This document shows, one piece after another, positions 40,301 to 50,009 of a stretch of 64,000 nucleotides of DNA. The translations under genes and the position numbers were made by a program. The stretch comes from Anas platyrhynchos (lineage: Eukaryota > Chordata > Aves > Anseriformes > Anatidae), in NCBI RefSeq assembly GCF_047663525.1, contig NC_092601.1, positions 18,933,501-18,997,500 on the forward strand. Reading direction: 5' to 3'. The notes under the pieces were generated by a model, which ran no database searches, had not been told where the DNA came from, and saw nothing but the letters and a program-made list of their open reading frames with translations. Positions within the stretch are counted from its first letter, which is position 1. Each line of letters opens with the position of its first letter.

Positions 40301-43300
40301 TGCTGCTAAAAACCTCTCTCACGCCAAGGGAGGCTCCCTGATGACCTCCTACTTGAAAATTTTGCCCCTCTTTATGATGGTAATGCCGGGCATGATCAGC
40401 CGGGTTCTCTTCCCAGGTAAGTGCTGCAGGAGAGATCTGCTCCCTCTGCCGTCACTGATGACAGTGACTGCTCTGTGGAGCTGCTTCTCACTCCCCTTTG
40501 CTTATTTCAGATCTGGTGGCTTGCGCAGACCCGGAAATTTGTCGAAAAATCTGTGGCAACCCGTCTGGCTGTTCTGATATCGCTTACCCTAAGCTGGTCA
40601 TAGAACTTCTGCCTGTAGGTGAGGAACCCGGCAGCTGTGCTGGCACCAGTGGGCTGGGCACCAGCCGAAAGGCGTCTATGAGAAAAGTCCGGAGAGGAAA
40701 ATGCCCTGCGACTATAATTTCAGTGGGGGTTACATTGGGCTTGATGAAACAGCAGCAAGGGACAGCGTGCAACAAGAGAGATGGGTGATAGTCCAGTGTC
40801 TAGAGGTCTAATTCTTACCAATTCAGGTAAAAGATAAATAGATGTTTAACAATGAGAATCAACTGCTAAACCCTCCCTGCTGCTACCCATTTTAAAATTG
40901 GGGCTAAAAATACTTTTAGAAGTCTGTTGTAGTTCAAAGAATTCAAGGTCATCCTGCATCTGAGGTTATTTGGGAGTCCTCAGGGAGGCCACGCTTCTGT
41001 TTCCAGGACTCCGGGGCCTGATGATGTCCGTGATGATAGCAGCGCTTATGTCCTCCTTGACTTCCATCTTCAATAGTGCCAGCACCATTTTCACCATGGA
41101 CCTCTGGAAACAATTCCGGCCTCGTTGTTCCGAGTGGGAACTCATGATCGTTGGCAGGTACGGGGCACCAGGGCATGCATGTTCTGAGCCTTCGAGAGAC
41201 CTTTTGACACAACCCTGCTGCCCCTCTGGAGATTTAGTATCTCCAGTATCAATTTCTCCACTTCAAACTGGGAAAAAAAAAAAACACAAACAAACAAAGA
41301 ATATGACCCATGTATTTCAGACCACTTTTCATTACAGCTACTCTGCATTGTTAGATGTTGGGGGGAAGGAGCTTGCTCAGGTCAAGCCAAACTACGGGAG
41401 CAAACCCAAGATGCCATAGCACAAAGACATGCAGAGACATGAGTGAAGCAGCTGGAGGGGGTGTCTGGGGAAGCCTGGGCAGGGCGGGTGCAAAGGATCC
41501 ACTACAGCTGAGGACGGGCCGAGAGCCCTGTTCTGCACAGGGGGCTACAGCAGAGACCTGGTGGTTGCAGATCTCAGCAGGAGCCCGGCAAGCTGAGCAA
41601 GTGCAAAAGAACAGTCTGAGCTACCAGTAATGACATCTTCTTGCACAGGGTCTTTGTGCTGCTGCTCATTGTGATCTCCATCCTGTGGATCCCACTGGTG
41701 CAGGCTGGCCAGGGCGGGCAGCTCTTCATTTACATCCAGTCCATCAGCTCCTACCTGCAGCCCCCTGTGGCAATGGTGTTCATACTGGGTTGCTTCTGGA
41801 AAAGAGCAAACGAAAAGGTAACAACTCCCCTGTGCTCAGTGCAGTCGCCTCTGTGGCCAGACAGAGGCTCAGAGCACAGCCCCAGGCTGCAGTCCAGCCT
41901 CCTCCTCTAGTGCTTAGCAGAAAGAAGGCACCCAGACCTCTGCAGAGCCATCAGCCCGGGGCAGTAATTCCTGCTGGTTTTCAAAGGCTCCACTGGCATT
42001 TCAGAAGCAGTGAGATGACCGTGTCACTTGGTTGCAGGGTGTTAGGGCCTCACTAGCCATTTACTAGATGCACTCCTATGATCTGCATCAGGAGCCTGGG
42101 GACTTAAGGAGCCGAATGGCAGCGGGAATCCAAAGCCTCCAGCTCCTCTGCAAAGACTGGTGCTGGGTACAGGGCAAAGCCTTCCCAAACTGGCTTTTGC
42201 TTAGGTGGAGACCAGTTGTAAGCACCCACTGTTAAGGCAACCATTAGGATGTTTGTATGATTAATATTTCCCTTCAGAGTATTTCGGCATAAGACATTAC
42301 ACCTCCCCTCACTACCAAAATGCACGACCCACTCGTCCCCATGCAGCAGGGGCTCCAGGCTACTGTACCAGCACTGGCACACCTAGATGAACAGCAGGAG
42401 CAGAACAGGGAGGCGAGGGAAGCCTGCCAAAAAAATCTGCAAGGAGAAAGCCTGGCCAGCTTATAGCCTGCAAACATGGGTATAGCCCTGGGTCCTGGGT
42501 GGATTCATGCTTCCTGCTCCAGTAAAGAATATCCCTCATTTCCTAGGGCGCGTTCTGGGGCCTGGTGATCGGGTTGCTGCTGGGCGTCATCCGACTGGTG
42601 CTGGACTTCGTCTACCCGGAGCCCCAGTGCGGGGAGCAGGACCGCAGGCCGGGCGTGGTGAGGTACATGCACTACCTCTACTTCTCCATGGTCCTGGCTG
42701 CCATCTCCACGCTCACCGTGCTGGTCGTGAGCATGCTCACAGAACCCCCCTCGGAAGAAATGGTGCGTCAACCCCTCAGATTTCTTTCATTATTCTTAAA
42801 TGGTTTCCAGGATGCCCCAAGTTACTTCCATGGGAATAAGATGATACATAACATGGAAATGGAAGTTTCCATTCATTCTATGTCTGTGAAAACACTCGCA
42901 ATAACTTGTAACAGCAATCCCTCCTTTGCTCCAGCACTCTGCTGCCTTGCCATTTAAGGTTTTGGTCCCGTAAATCCAGAGTCCCATCCTGGAAACTGGT
43001 CAACAGTAGGTGTTAAAGAGCTGTTCTTAAATTCAAACGTGTGTTTAATCCATGACAAATTAGCTTTTTCCCTCTATTTTCCAAGAAATTCCAGCTTCTG
43101 GGTCATCTTTATCAACTCTCTTACTAATTTAGTGAGGAACCATTTTTACTCGCAGAAAAGAGAAATCAAGGGCAGAGAGCACACTTCCTCTGGAACAGGT
43201 TTGTGCCAGTTTGACTATTTTTAATAGATACACTGAGGCTACAGAAAAACGTAAATAGCAGAAAGGAGGACTAGAAGGGACCTTCAGAAATCATACAGCC

Positions 43301-45462
43301 AATACATCCTCTTGCTTCAAGACAGAACTAACCCGCTACATTTCTGAAAAACCCCTGGCAAACTTACTCTCAAAGTCCCCAGAGAGGGAAAATGCCCAAG
43401 GAGGTGCCTGATCAGTTCCGAGAGCTTACCTGCCTTTCTCAGTAGAAGTTTTTCCTCATCTCCAACCTGAATCTTTCTAGCTTCACGTTGTGCTCATCCT
43501 TTCCTGTCTGCCCTGTCATTGATACTGAGAAAATTCCTCTTTAATGAATCTTTTACATATTTGAAGAAAATTATCGTGTCTCCCACCTGTCTTGGCTTCT
43601 CTAAACAACCCCAGTTCTTTGAATCGTTTCTCACTGGCTGCACTTTTCATTCTTTTGCTCCCTTCGCTGGCCTGCTCTCAGTCTGCATCCAGTGACGGTC
43701 CCATGCAGAAATGTCTCCTGTTCAGTAACAGAAAGTGAAGAATGTGATCCGTCAGAGAGCTATCACGTTCCAGACAAAACTAAAACCAGCATGCCAATAG
43801 TAGCCATCGCTTCTGTCGTTAGCAGCTGAGAGCTTAGATGTTCACCTGCTCCAGCAGAGCAGGAGAACAGATTTTGACCCCTTAAAGTATTCTCTCTCCA
43901 GGCTGCTGTACTGCTAAGGTAGTCCTTTAAACAACCATGAAAGCAGTTTTCTTTAACACCACTCTTCATGCCATCAGATAAGTCGGCTTACCTGGTTCAC
44001 ACGCGGGGATCTACCAGTCAAGAAAGACCTAGCAGTCAGCACTTCTCCTGATGCTGCAAAAGGAGTGTGTGAAGCTGAGCGTCCCACTCTCCAGATTGAT
44101 ATAAGCATTGCCTCTGAAAATAGTTCAAATGATAATAAATGTAAGTGCTCCAACACCATATTCAGTAATATCCACAATTAACAACCCTACGCGTTATGTA
44201 AAGGCTCTGAAGACAAGAAAAGTTAAAACTACTTCCTTTGGATTTTTGTATCTTCAGGGTATGCTAAAAGGTTTTTACCTGACAGTTTTACCTGAGCAAA
44301 TGTTTAGTTTTAGTTTCTTTTCCATCTCTTGATGGCATTACATATGCTTGAAATCAAGAAGGAGCTGGATGGGATACAGGAAGCCCTGCCCACTGTCCTG
44401 CACTAAGGATTAGCGCTATTTGCACCTGCTGCAAGGAGAACTGATTGAAAAAGGGGAGGGTGGAGGAAAACCACAATTATTTTCATGAAATTCCATTTCT
44501 GTTTTTCAGTGATGTTTTCTGATCGACTCTAGCAGCAGGGAGAACCCAGAGCCCTGGGCGGAGTTCTTGACAGATCAGTGAAGGAGGATTTACATTTTTT
44601 AAAACTTGTACTTGTCGGTATTAGGTATAAACATGCATAGCAACTCATTCTGCACTTTCCAGCAATGATTATCATCACTTGTTATTGCCAGGCTTGGGAC
44701 ACTGTTTGTGCAGCTCTGCAGCTTTTGCTGAGTATTCCTCTATCTATAAAAAGCTATTGAAAAGATCAATTAGTTAATGAGTAAGTTAAATGCTGGGAAA
44801 TCTCACTTTTGTTGTGTATGAGCACAGTCTTCCTGGCATTTTGTCACGTATGTCCTAATCGACAACAAAGCTGGGAGAAATCATTTTGCACACGTGTAAT
44901 GTGGAGTAACCCTAAACAGACTAGAGCATGCACGTGCAGGAGGAAGCTGATGGGCACCAAGCAGTTACAGCCGAGCTTTCAGGTGTGCTCTCCTGTTACG
45001 GTTTCCTAGAATGCTGGGAGCAGCAGAACTTGAGGTCAGACCTCCAGGGAAGAATGAAATTGATCCTGCAGCCCCAAACAGATGTTCCTTGAAGGGTTTC
45101 CCACACTTCAGTGTAGCCAGTGTACTCAGTTAAAGAGCGAGGGTGCATTTTTGCATCACACCCTTTGTACAGGACCACACTGATACATCCCTGGGATTTG
45201 GTTTGTAAGTGAGATTTATACCTCGCTATTTACTGGCTTTGTAGGCACGACTGACACCAAAAGGAACTCGAAGCTGATGAAGACCTTTCTGTGGCTCTGC
45301 GGGATGGAGCGCAGACCGGAAAACTCTGAGAACGCGGCGCCGACTAAACCCGAGCTTCCCATGGCTTCCTTGGAGGAGAAACCGCTGGTGAAACATGTCC
45401 TGAACATCAACTTGCTAATAACTGTGTGTGCTGGGATCTTCCTCTGGGCCTACTTCGCATAG
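34363..45462 (+). CDS. SLC5A11: SLC5A11, sodium/myo-inositol cotransporter 2 (SMIT2)
   Basis: Plasma-membrane symporter of the SSF/SGLT family (LeuT fold, 14 TM); the mammalian protein couples two Na+ to myo-inositol or D-chiro-inositol. Fifteen coding exons: 34363-34494, 35240-35311, 36011-36115, 36428-36487, 36772-36876, 38199-38304, 39130-39210, 39613-39818, 40281-40416, 40511-40618, 41007-41157, 41649-41817, 42547-42762, 43978-44140, 45245-45462. They sum to 2028 nt, 675 aa, the same length as human SLC5A11. Residues aligning with SGLT1 substrate-site positions are present: N77, H82, E101, Y284-W285 in WYWCTDQV and Q451 in YIQSISSYL. The C-terminus ends in a final TM segment, LFLWAYFA-like. 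The ATG has a strong context (G at -3, G at +4). Other SGLT paralogues are similar, but ARHGAP17 next door selects SLC5A11. Confidence 0.93.
36122..36178. repeat. Pentanucleotide microsatellite GGCAC/GGCAT, about 11 units
   Basis: A run of 5-bp units begins six bases after the exon 3 donor (GTGAGT at 36116-36121) of SLC5A11. Units alternate between the CACGG and CATGG forms, as expected for an impure, polymorphic short tandem repeat. Confidence 0.92.
43265..43725 (+). mobile_element. Degenerate CR1-type LINE 3' fragment
   Basis: The text resembles the 3' part of CR1 LINEs: an AGAAGGGACCTTCAGAAATC-like opening, then AGAAGTTTTTCCTCATCTCC, a CCCACCTGTCTTGGCTTCTC stretch and a GAATCGTTTCTCACTGGCTG-like stretch. 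It is strongly diverged and 5'-truncated, as usual for old bird CR1 copies. It lies in the intron between exons 13 and 14 of SLC5A11 and has no coding capacity. An older L3-like CR1 relative is possible. Confidence 0.65.
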
Positions 45463-45790
45463 CAGTCAGCCATTTGATTCCAGATGAGATCAACTAATTT
45501 TAACTGGTGTAAATAATGATAATAATTAGCAGAGGGTTAATGTAATTCATAATGCTTTCTAAATCTTATTTAAGAAGACAGACCCTCCTCCCTAACAGCT
45601 TATTTCTCGCAAGGAGCTGGAAGGTGCTGAGCACTCAGCACCGTCCCAGCCAGACCCAAACTGGACCCCTGATGAGCCCGAAGAGCTCCGGCAGGCAGCC
45701 GGGCGGAAGCTTTGGTTATTTCAAGTATTTAATGACGCTCTGTGTGGTAAAGCACTACCTAGAATTCGGGAAATCTGGATTCTGCTCCTC
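45463..45790 (+). other. SLC5A11: SLC5A11 3' end region, no canonical poly(A) signal seen
   Basis: Between the SLC5A11 stop and the next CpG island I see no AATAAA or ATTAAA on the + strand, only AATAAT-type text at about 45513-45527. Termination may use a non-canonical hexamer or run into the next gene. Confidence 0.5.
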
Positions 45791-46340
45791 TTTACGCATC
45801 CGCGACCGCTTTCGCCGCACGGCGTCCTCTGCCCGCAGCTCGGGGGGGTCGCATCGTCCGCACACGCCTCCCCCCCGGCCCCGCTCCCGGCCCCGAGGGG
45901 GCGCCCACGGGGGGCACGGACACGGCCGGGCGCTGAGCGGCGGCTGCCGGGAGGGGCTGGGCGCGAGCAGGCGGCGTTCAACCGCGGGGCCGGGAGAACG
46001 AACGCGCCCCCGGGAACAGCCTCAACCCGGAGGGGGAAACGCGGCCGGGCGGTGCCGTGCCTCGGCCTCAGCCTCGACCTGCTGCTCGTGAGCTGCGCCG
46101 GCCGGGCCTCCGGCTGCTGAGACCGGCGTTATGGAGAGCGAGCTGCTCCCGGCCGGGACCGGCCCCAGCACGGGTCCAGAACCGGACCCGCCGGCCGCTG
46201 AGGGGCCCTGGCCCTTGCCCCGCGGCGCGGCCACGGAGGCGGCCCAGTGGGACTCGGCGGAGCCCGCGGCCCCGGAGCGGCAGAACCTCCTGGGCCTGCG
46301 GCGGCTGCAGCGGCACGGCCAGGAGCAGGTGGGGGCGAGA
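45790..46340 (+). promoter_or_regulatory. CpG island promoter of the TEX47-like gene
   Basis: Dense CpG and GC-box text spans the first coding exon (ATG at 46131), in contrast with the AT-rich sequence just to the left. No TATA box is obvious. The spacing of about 0.3 kb from SLC5A11 to the island suggests tandem, closely packed genes. Confidence 0.7.
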
Positions 46341-49138
46341 CTGGGGGCGGGGCGAGAGGGACCACACCCTGCCATGACCACGCCCTATCCCGCCACGCCC
46401 AGCCCCCCGCCCCCATCCCGCCCCACCCCGGGTACGCCCTGACCCCGCCCTGCCCTGACCCCACCCCAACCCCGCCCTGCTCAGACCCAGCCATGCCCTG
46501 GCCACGCCCCCTCCTGCCCCACCCTGGCCCCGCCCTGACCCCGCCCCTCTCGGCGCAGGCCCGGTTCCCCCTGCACCGGCTGCTGGTGACGGCGCGGCTG
46601 GGCGAGGCGGTGGCGGAGCAGGAGGTGGCAGGTGTGTAATGGGGGCCTGGGCACGCAGCGAGTGCCCCTTCCCCCCTCTCGTTTCTTCCTCTTCGCTCGG
46701 GACGTGCCCCAGGGCACGGTACTGCTGTACGGTGCAGCAGAACCGCTGCCGAGTTGGAGCAAATACCGTGTCCTAAAGCTCTTTGTGCTGCACGTGCACA
46801 GAGTGACACAGTGAGCAGCACGGAGCAGGGATGTGTACAAGCCTTGTCATAGTGCATGAAATGAGAAAACACCATTTTTGTTAGAGCATATAAAGAGAAT
46901 TACCACTTAGGAATCCTTCCTAAGGAAATAAGACAGGACTATTAGAAACCCTGAGGGAGAGTGAGACTTTATTTTTATAGTATGATACATTTTTTACAAA
47001 CAACTTTTAAGTATGACTTTCTCAGCCATCTTAAAGTAGGTTGTTTTTTTTCTGGTGAGTGAGATACATTAAGACAGGTACTTAAAATTGTATGAGTTTG
47101 TGCCAATGCCAAACACAGGCAAGAATCCGATCCAACTCTGCCTACAAAACTACTGAAGTGCTCCGCATTTGAGGCCTTCACGTGGTGCACTTAGAGCAGC
47201 CAAGATGTAACTTCATCTGTCGAGTAAACAAATGGTGATGGAAATTGTAGGCTTCAGCTGCACTAAGTGGTGCAGGATCTGGGATGGTTTTAGGAGTTAA
47301 CATGGATTGTGTCACTGCATACGTGAAGAAGGGAATCCCATGTTAATGATACTTTAACGTTTCTTCTGAATACTAAAAGCATAATTTGTAAATCTGTTGT
47401 CTGTGGCAGCAGAGAGCGGACAGAATGGAACAAATAGCACATGCTGCTGGAACTATCACTGTAAGCAGTTTGACAAACTGCCAGTTTTTCTTTTGAAACA
47501 AGGTTATCACAGAGGATTGTTTGAATATGCCTCAAAATACAACTCAAGAGAACCAGTCTCAGGTCTGCTGCTTGTCTGTTCAAGCTATGTTCTTCATGTA
47601 GTGGAGGTAAGTTAAAGAAATTCCTGGTGGGATCCAACAACCTCAGTTCATCTTTGTACAAATGTGGCTTCCAAACTCCAGCAACTACAGATGCATAACC
47701 ACCTCTTCCTCCATACACTGGCCTAAAGTAAGAACTAAGACCTGAATAATGGTGTGGTGGTTTCCAAAGCTTACCTCTGGAACTTGCTCCAGCTCATACT
47801 TCTGATAACTGCCCCAGAACGGTAATTTGACAGAAAGGATGACATGTTTCATCAAATGTAATAAGAATGTGCATTGTTTTCAATGCCTGGGACTAAAAGA
47901 GAAAGCTCATTTACAGGAGGGGAAGCTGATAAGTTATTTTTGTATTCACAAATTATTTTGTAATATGCAATTCCATAAAAACTCTACCCATTCCTCTGCA
48001 GTCTTGCAGCAGCACAATACATCTCGTCATCCGAGATCTAGCTTCTCTCCAAGATCAAGGTCCCAGGTAAGTGGTTTCCATCAGCTTCTCCGAAAGAAAA
48101 TTGTAACAGAAATGGTAGAATGCTCCCTTTAAGGTAAAACTGAACATTAGCTAAGGTTACATCCCCTTTGTAGTAACCATTTGTGTACCTGTGGAGTACA
48201 GTACCACCATCTCACTCCTGCATTTGTTTACTAAATCCCTACTGCTCTTCTGCTCGTTTTTTACCCTCCCATCCAACCAGTCTGCTTGAGACCCTTGCCC
48301 AGTTGTTAGGGTGCAACTGGAAACCGCTTCTGCTGGAGGATCTGCAAGGTGGACAGCCCGGGGTGGGAGGGGTGCTGCATACCCCAGGTGTGCAGTGCTA
48401 TAGGGTAGCATTAGGCCTGCAGATGTCATGTGGCTTATGAAGCTTCAATATGTTCTGATAAAAAATCCTTGCTGCTCTAAGGATGGATTTCACTCTTTCC
48501 ACTCAGTGCTTTACTTCAGGACATTAAAGTTGCAGTGGTAGCACATAACATCCCCACCAGACAGTTCCCAGACTGGAATGTGTCAGTGGTGACATCTCCT
48601 GTGACACATCTAGAAGACACAACAGAGTCACAGCCTGCAGAAGGGACAGTCACAGAGTGTCTTAATCTCCTGTTCAGAGTGGCAGCCTGCACACCAAAAC
48701 CTGCTGAGGTAAGCTCAAGATACTCAAGCTGTAAGAAATGTCCCTGGTTGCCCCCCCCCCCCAGCAATGGCAGCAACCTGCCATCCCCTGTGCCACTGGC
48801 CCTGACACATGCTTGTTCCCAAGGACGACAGTGAGGACGTGACCGACAGTCCGTACATTCTTGTACCCGACCTGCAAATCCCAGCAGAGACAATTAGCCG
48901 TTTGTGCAGAGCCAAAGAATGTACAAGCCCAGGAGACTTCCTGAGAATGTATTTAAGTCCGTTACAACTTGCCCTGGATTCAGGTACACTGCGCATGGTT
49001 TTAGGGATGAGCATCCCATTTAGTCACATGGCTACAGTTCTGGCTCATGACACTGAACTTGGAGATAGAAGAGCTCATTACAGGGCTGGAGCCGTGACCC
49101 GCTCCCAGCAGGCACCTTCCCTCCCAAGGTGCACCTGA
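46131..49138 (+). CDS. TEX47-like protein with BLUF-type fold (C7orf62-like)
   Basis: Six exons proposed: 46131-46328, 46559-46631, 47410-47606, 48002-48066, 48507-48708, 48824-49138, all in phase, 349 aa. Residues 67 onward resemble the vertebrate TEX47 family, which has a BLUF-like alpha/beta fold: FPLHRLLVTARLGE (strand 1), YASKYNSREPVSGLLLVC (helix to strand 2), YVLHVVE, TIHLVIRDLASLQ (helix 2), VAVVAHNIPTRQFPDW and LNLLFRV. The N-terminal 66 residues are Pro/Ala-rich and probably disordered. Function is unknown; mammalian TEX47 is testis-enriched. Less certain: the 5' half of exon 3 (a Cys/Asn-rich insert) and the 3' end, where an alternative donor CAG|GTACAC at 48984 would drop the last 50 or so codons and could splice to an acceptor near 49440. 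The gene sits 0.67 kb after SLC5A11 on the same strand. Confidence 0.72.
46329..46558. repeat. GC-rich low-complexity intron (CCCCGCCCTGA-like units)
   Basis: The 230-bp first intron of the TEX47-like gene is mostly irregular repeats of CCCCGCCCTGACC and CCACGCCC. The minus strand therefore has many closely spaced G-runs. Confidence 0.75.
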
Positions 49139-49177
49139 GCAGAGGGTGGGGGCAGCCAGGCTCTTTCTGGCATGGTG
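49139..49177. other. Short spacer before duplicated block
   Basis: Sequence between the proposed TEX47-like stop and the clear start of the duplicated block. A 12-bp match to the left flank of the second copy (at 49083-49094 and 56672-56683) suggests that the duplication may begin slightly upstream, with an 84-bp indel. Confidence 0.4.
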
Positions 49178-49595
49178 TCAAGGAGAATACAGCCAAAACA
49201 CATGGGGTTTGTCACCAAGGGCTGTGCATCCCCTGGGGAGCGCAGTTACCTTCATTAGTGACAGGAGCGTTACCCCCAGGGACTGATTTCCTCCTCTGCC
49301 CCACCTCCCCAGAAGCCGTTTGGCCCATTCCCTCCCACCTCTCTGCATGATCTGGGCTGTGCCCAGCACTTCGCCTGGCGGTTCTGAGGGATCCAGGTGT
49401 TAAGGAAGAGGCACGTTCAGTCCCAGGCCGTGTCTTCTGCAGCTTGTGAACGAAGAGAACGTGGAGCAGGCAGCGCCCTGCTCGCTGCGGAGCCCTGGGG
49501 AGGAGCACGCAGCCTCCAGGGCAGAGCTTTGCTTCTGAGGGAGCGCGAACCACAGGCGCTCCATGTGCATGCCAATAAACAGGCCTCAGGCTGAC
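49178..49595 (+). repeat. Duplicated 415-bp block, copy 1 (with poly(A) signal)
   Basis: Nearly the whole block recurs in the same orientation at 56688-57101, with scattered substitutions and small indels. It contains a TTCTGCAG acceptor-like site near 49440 and AATAAA at 49574. It probably serves as the 3' UTR or terminal exon of the TEX47-like gene; a dispersed repeat family is the alternative. Open frames on both strands here are not conserved in register between the copies, which argues against coding. Confidence 0.85.
49574..49579 (+). terminator. Poly(A) signal AATAAA, probable TEX47-like 3' end
   Basis: Canonical hexamer about 440 bp after the proposed stop. Homology with copy 2 ends 16 bp beyond it, about where cleavage would fall. 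Confidence 0.6.
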
Positions 49596-50009
49596 CATGG
49601 ATGGTGTCTTGAGTGGGTCACGGCCGATTTGCGGCAGCGATGCCATCCCTGGGCACAGGTCCATGTCTTGCAGGCAGCCCTGGGCCAGGCTGAGGGTGCC
49701 ACTGCCCTGCGGGTGGGCACTCCTGGCTGGCAGCTGCCACAGCCCCGAGCTCCACATCCAGGCGAGCTCTGGCCAGCACCACCCACCTGTGACCTGGGCA
49801 GAAAGGGGTGACCGGGGACGATGGGGGCAGGATGGCAGAGAGCACTGCACATGGGGCTGGTGGTGGCCGCAGGCAGAGCTCTGGGATGGGCCCAGCAGCA
49901 GCTGCTCGCTCCTGGCACCACACCTCCCGAACAGGCGCTGGCTTCACACAGTGCTGCCCGATGGTCACCTTCGCACCCCTGCACCCTCCTGAGCCCCGTC
50001 ACATGCAAG
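49596..50009. other. Spacer between block copy 1 and tandem array
   Basis: GC-rich unique-looking sequence. No gene, RNA or recognisable transposon seen. Confidence 0.5.

Noticed and set aside
45552-46091. 179-codon + strand frame before the TEX47-like gene
   Set aside because: It spans SLC5A11 downstream DNA and the CpG island, with Arg/Gly-rich text and no domain; it reads as a compositional artefact of the island.
49212-49850. Minus-strand 212-codon frame over duplicated block copy 1, with a partly similar frame in copy 2
   Set aside because: The open frames share text only because the DNA is duplicated. Register shifts between copies and AATAAA on the + strand point to a non-coding 3' region.
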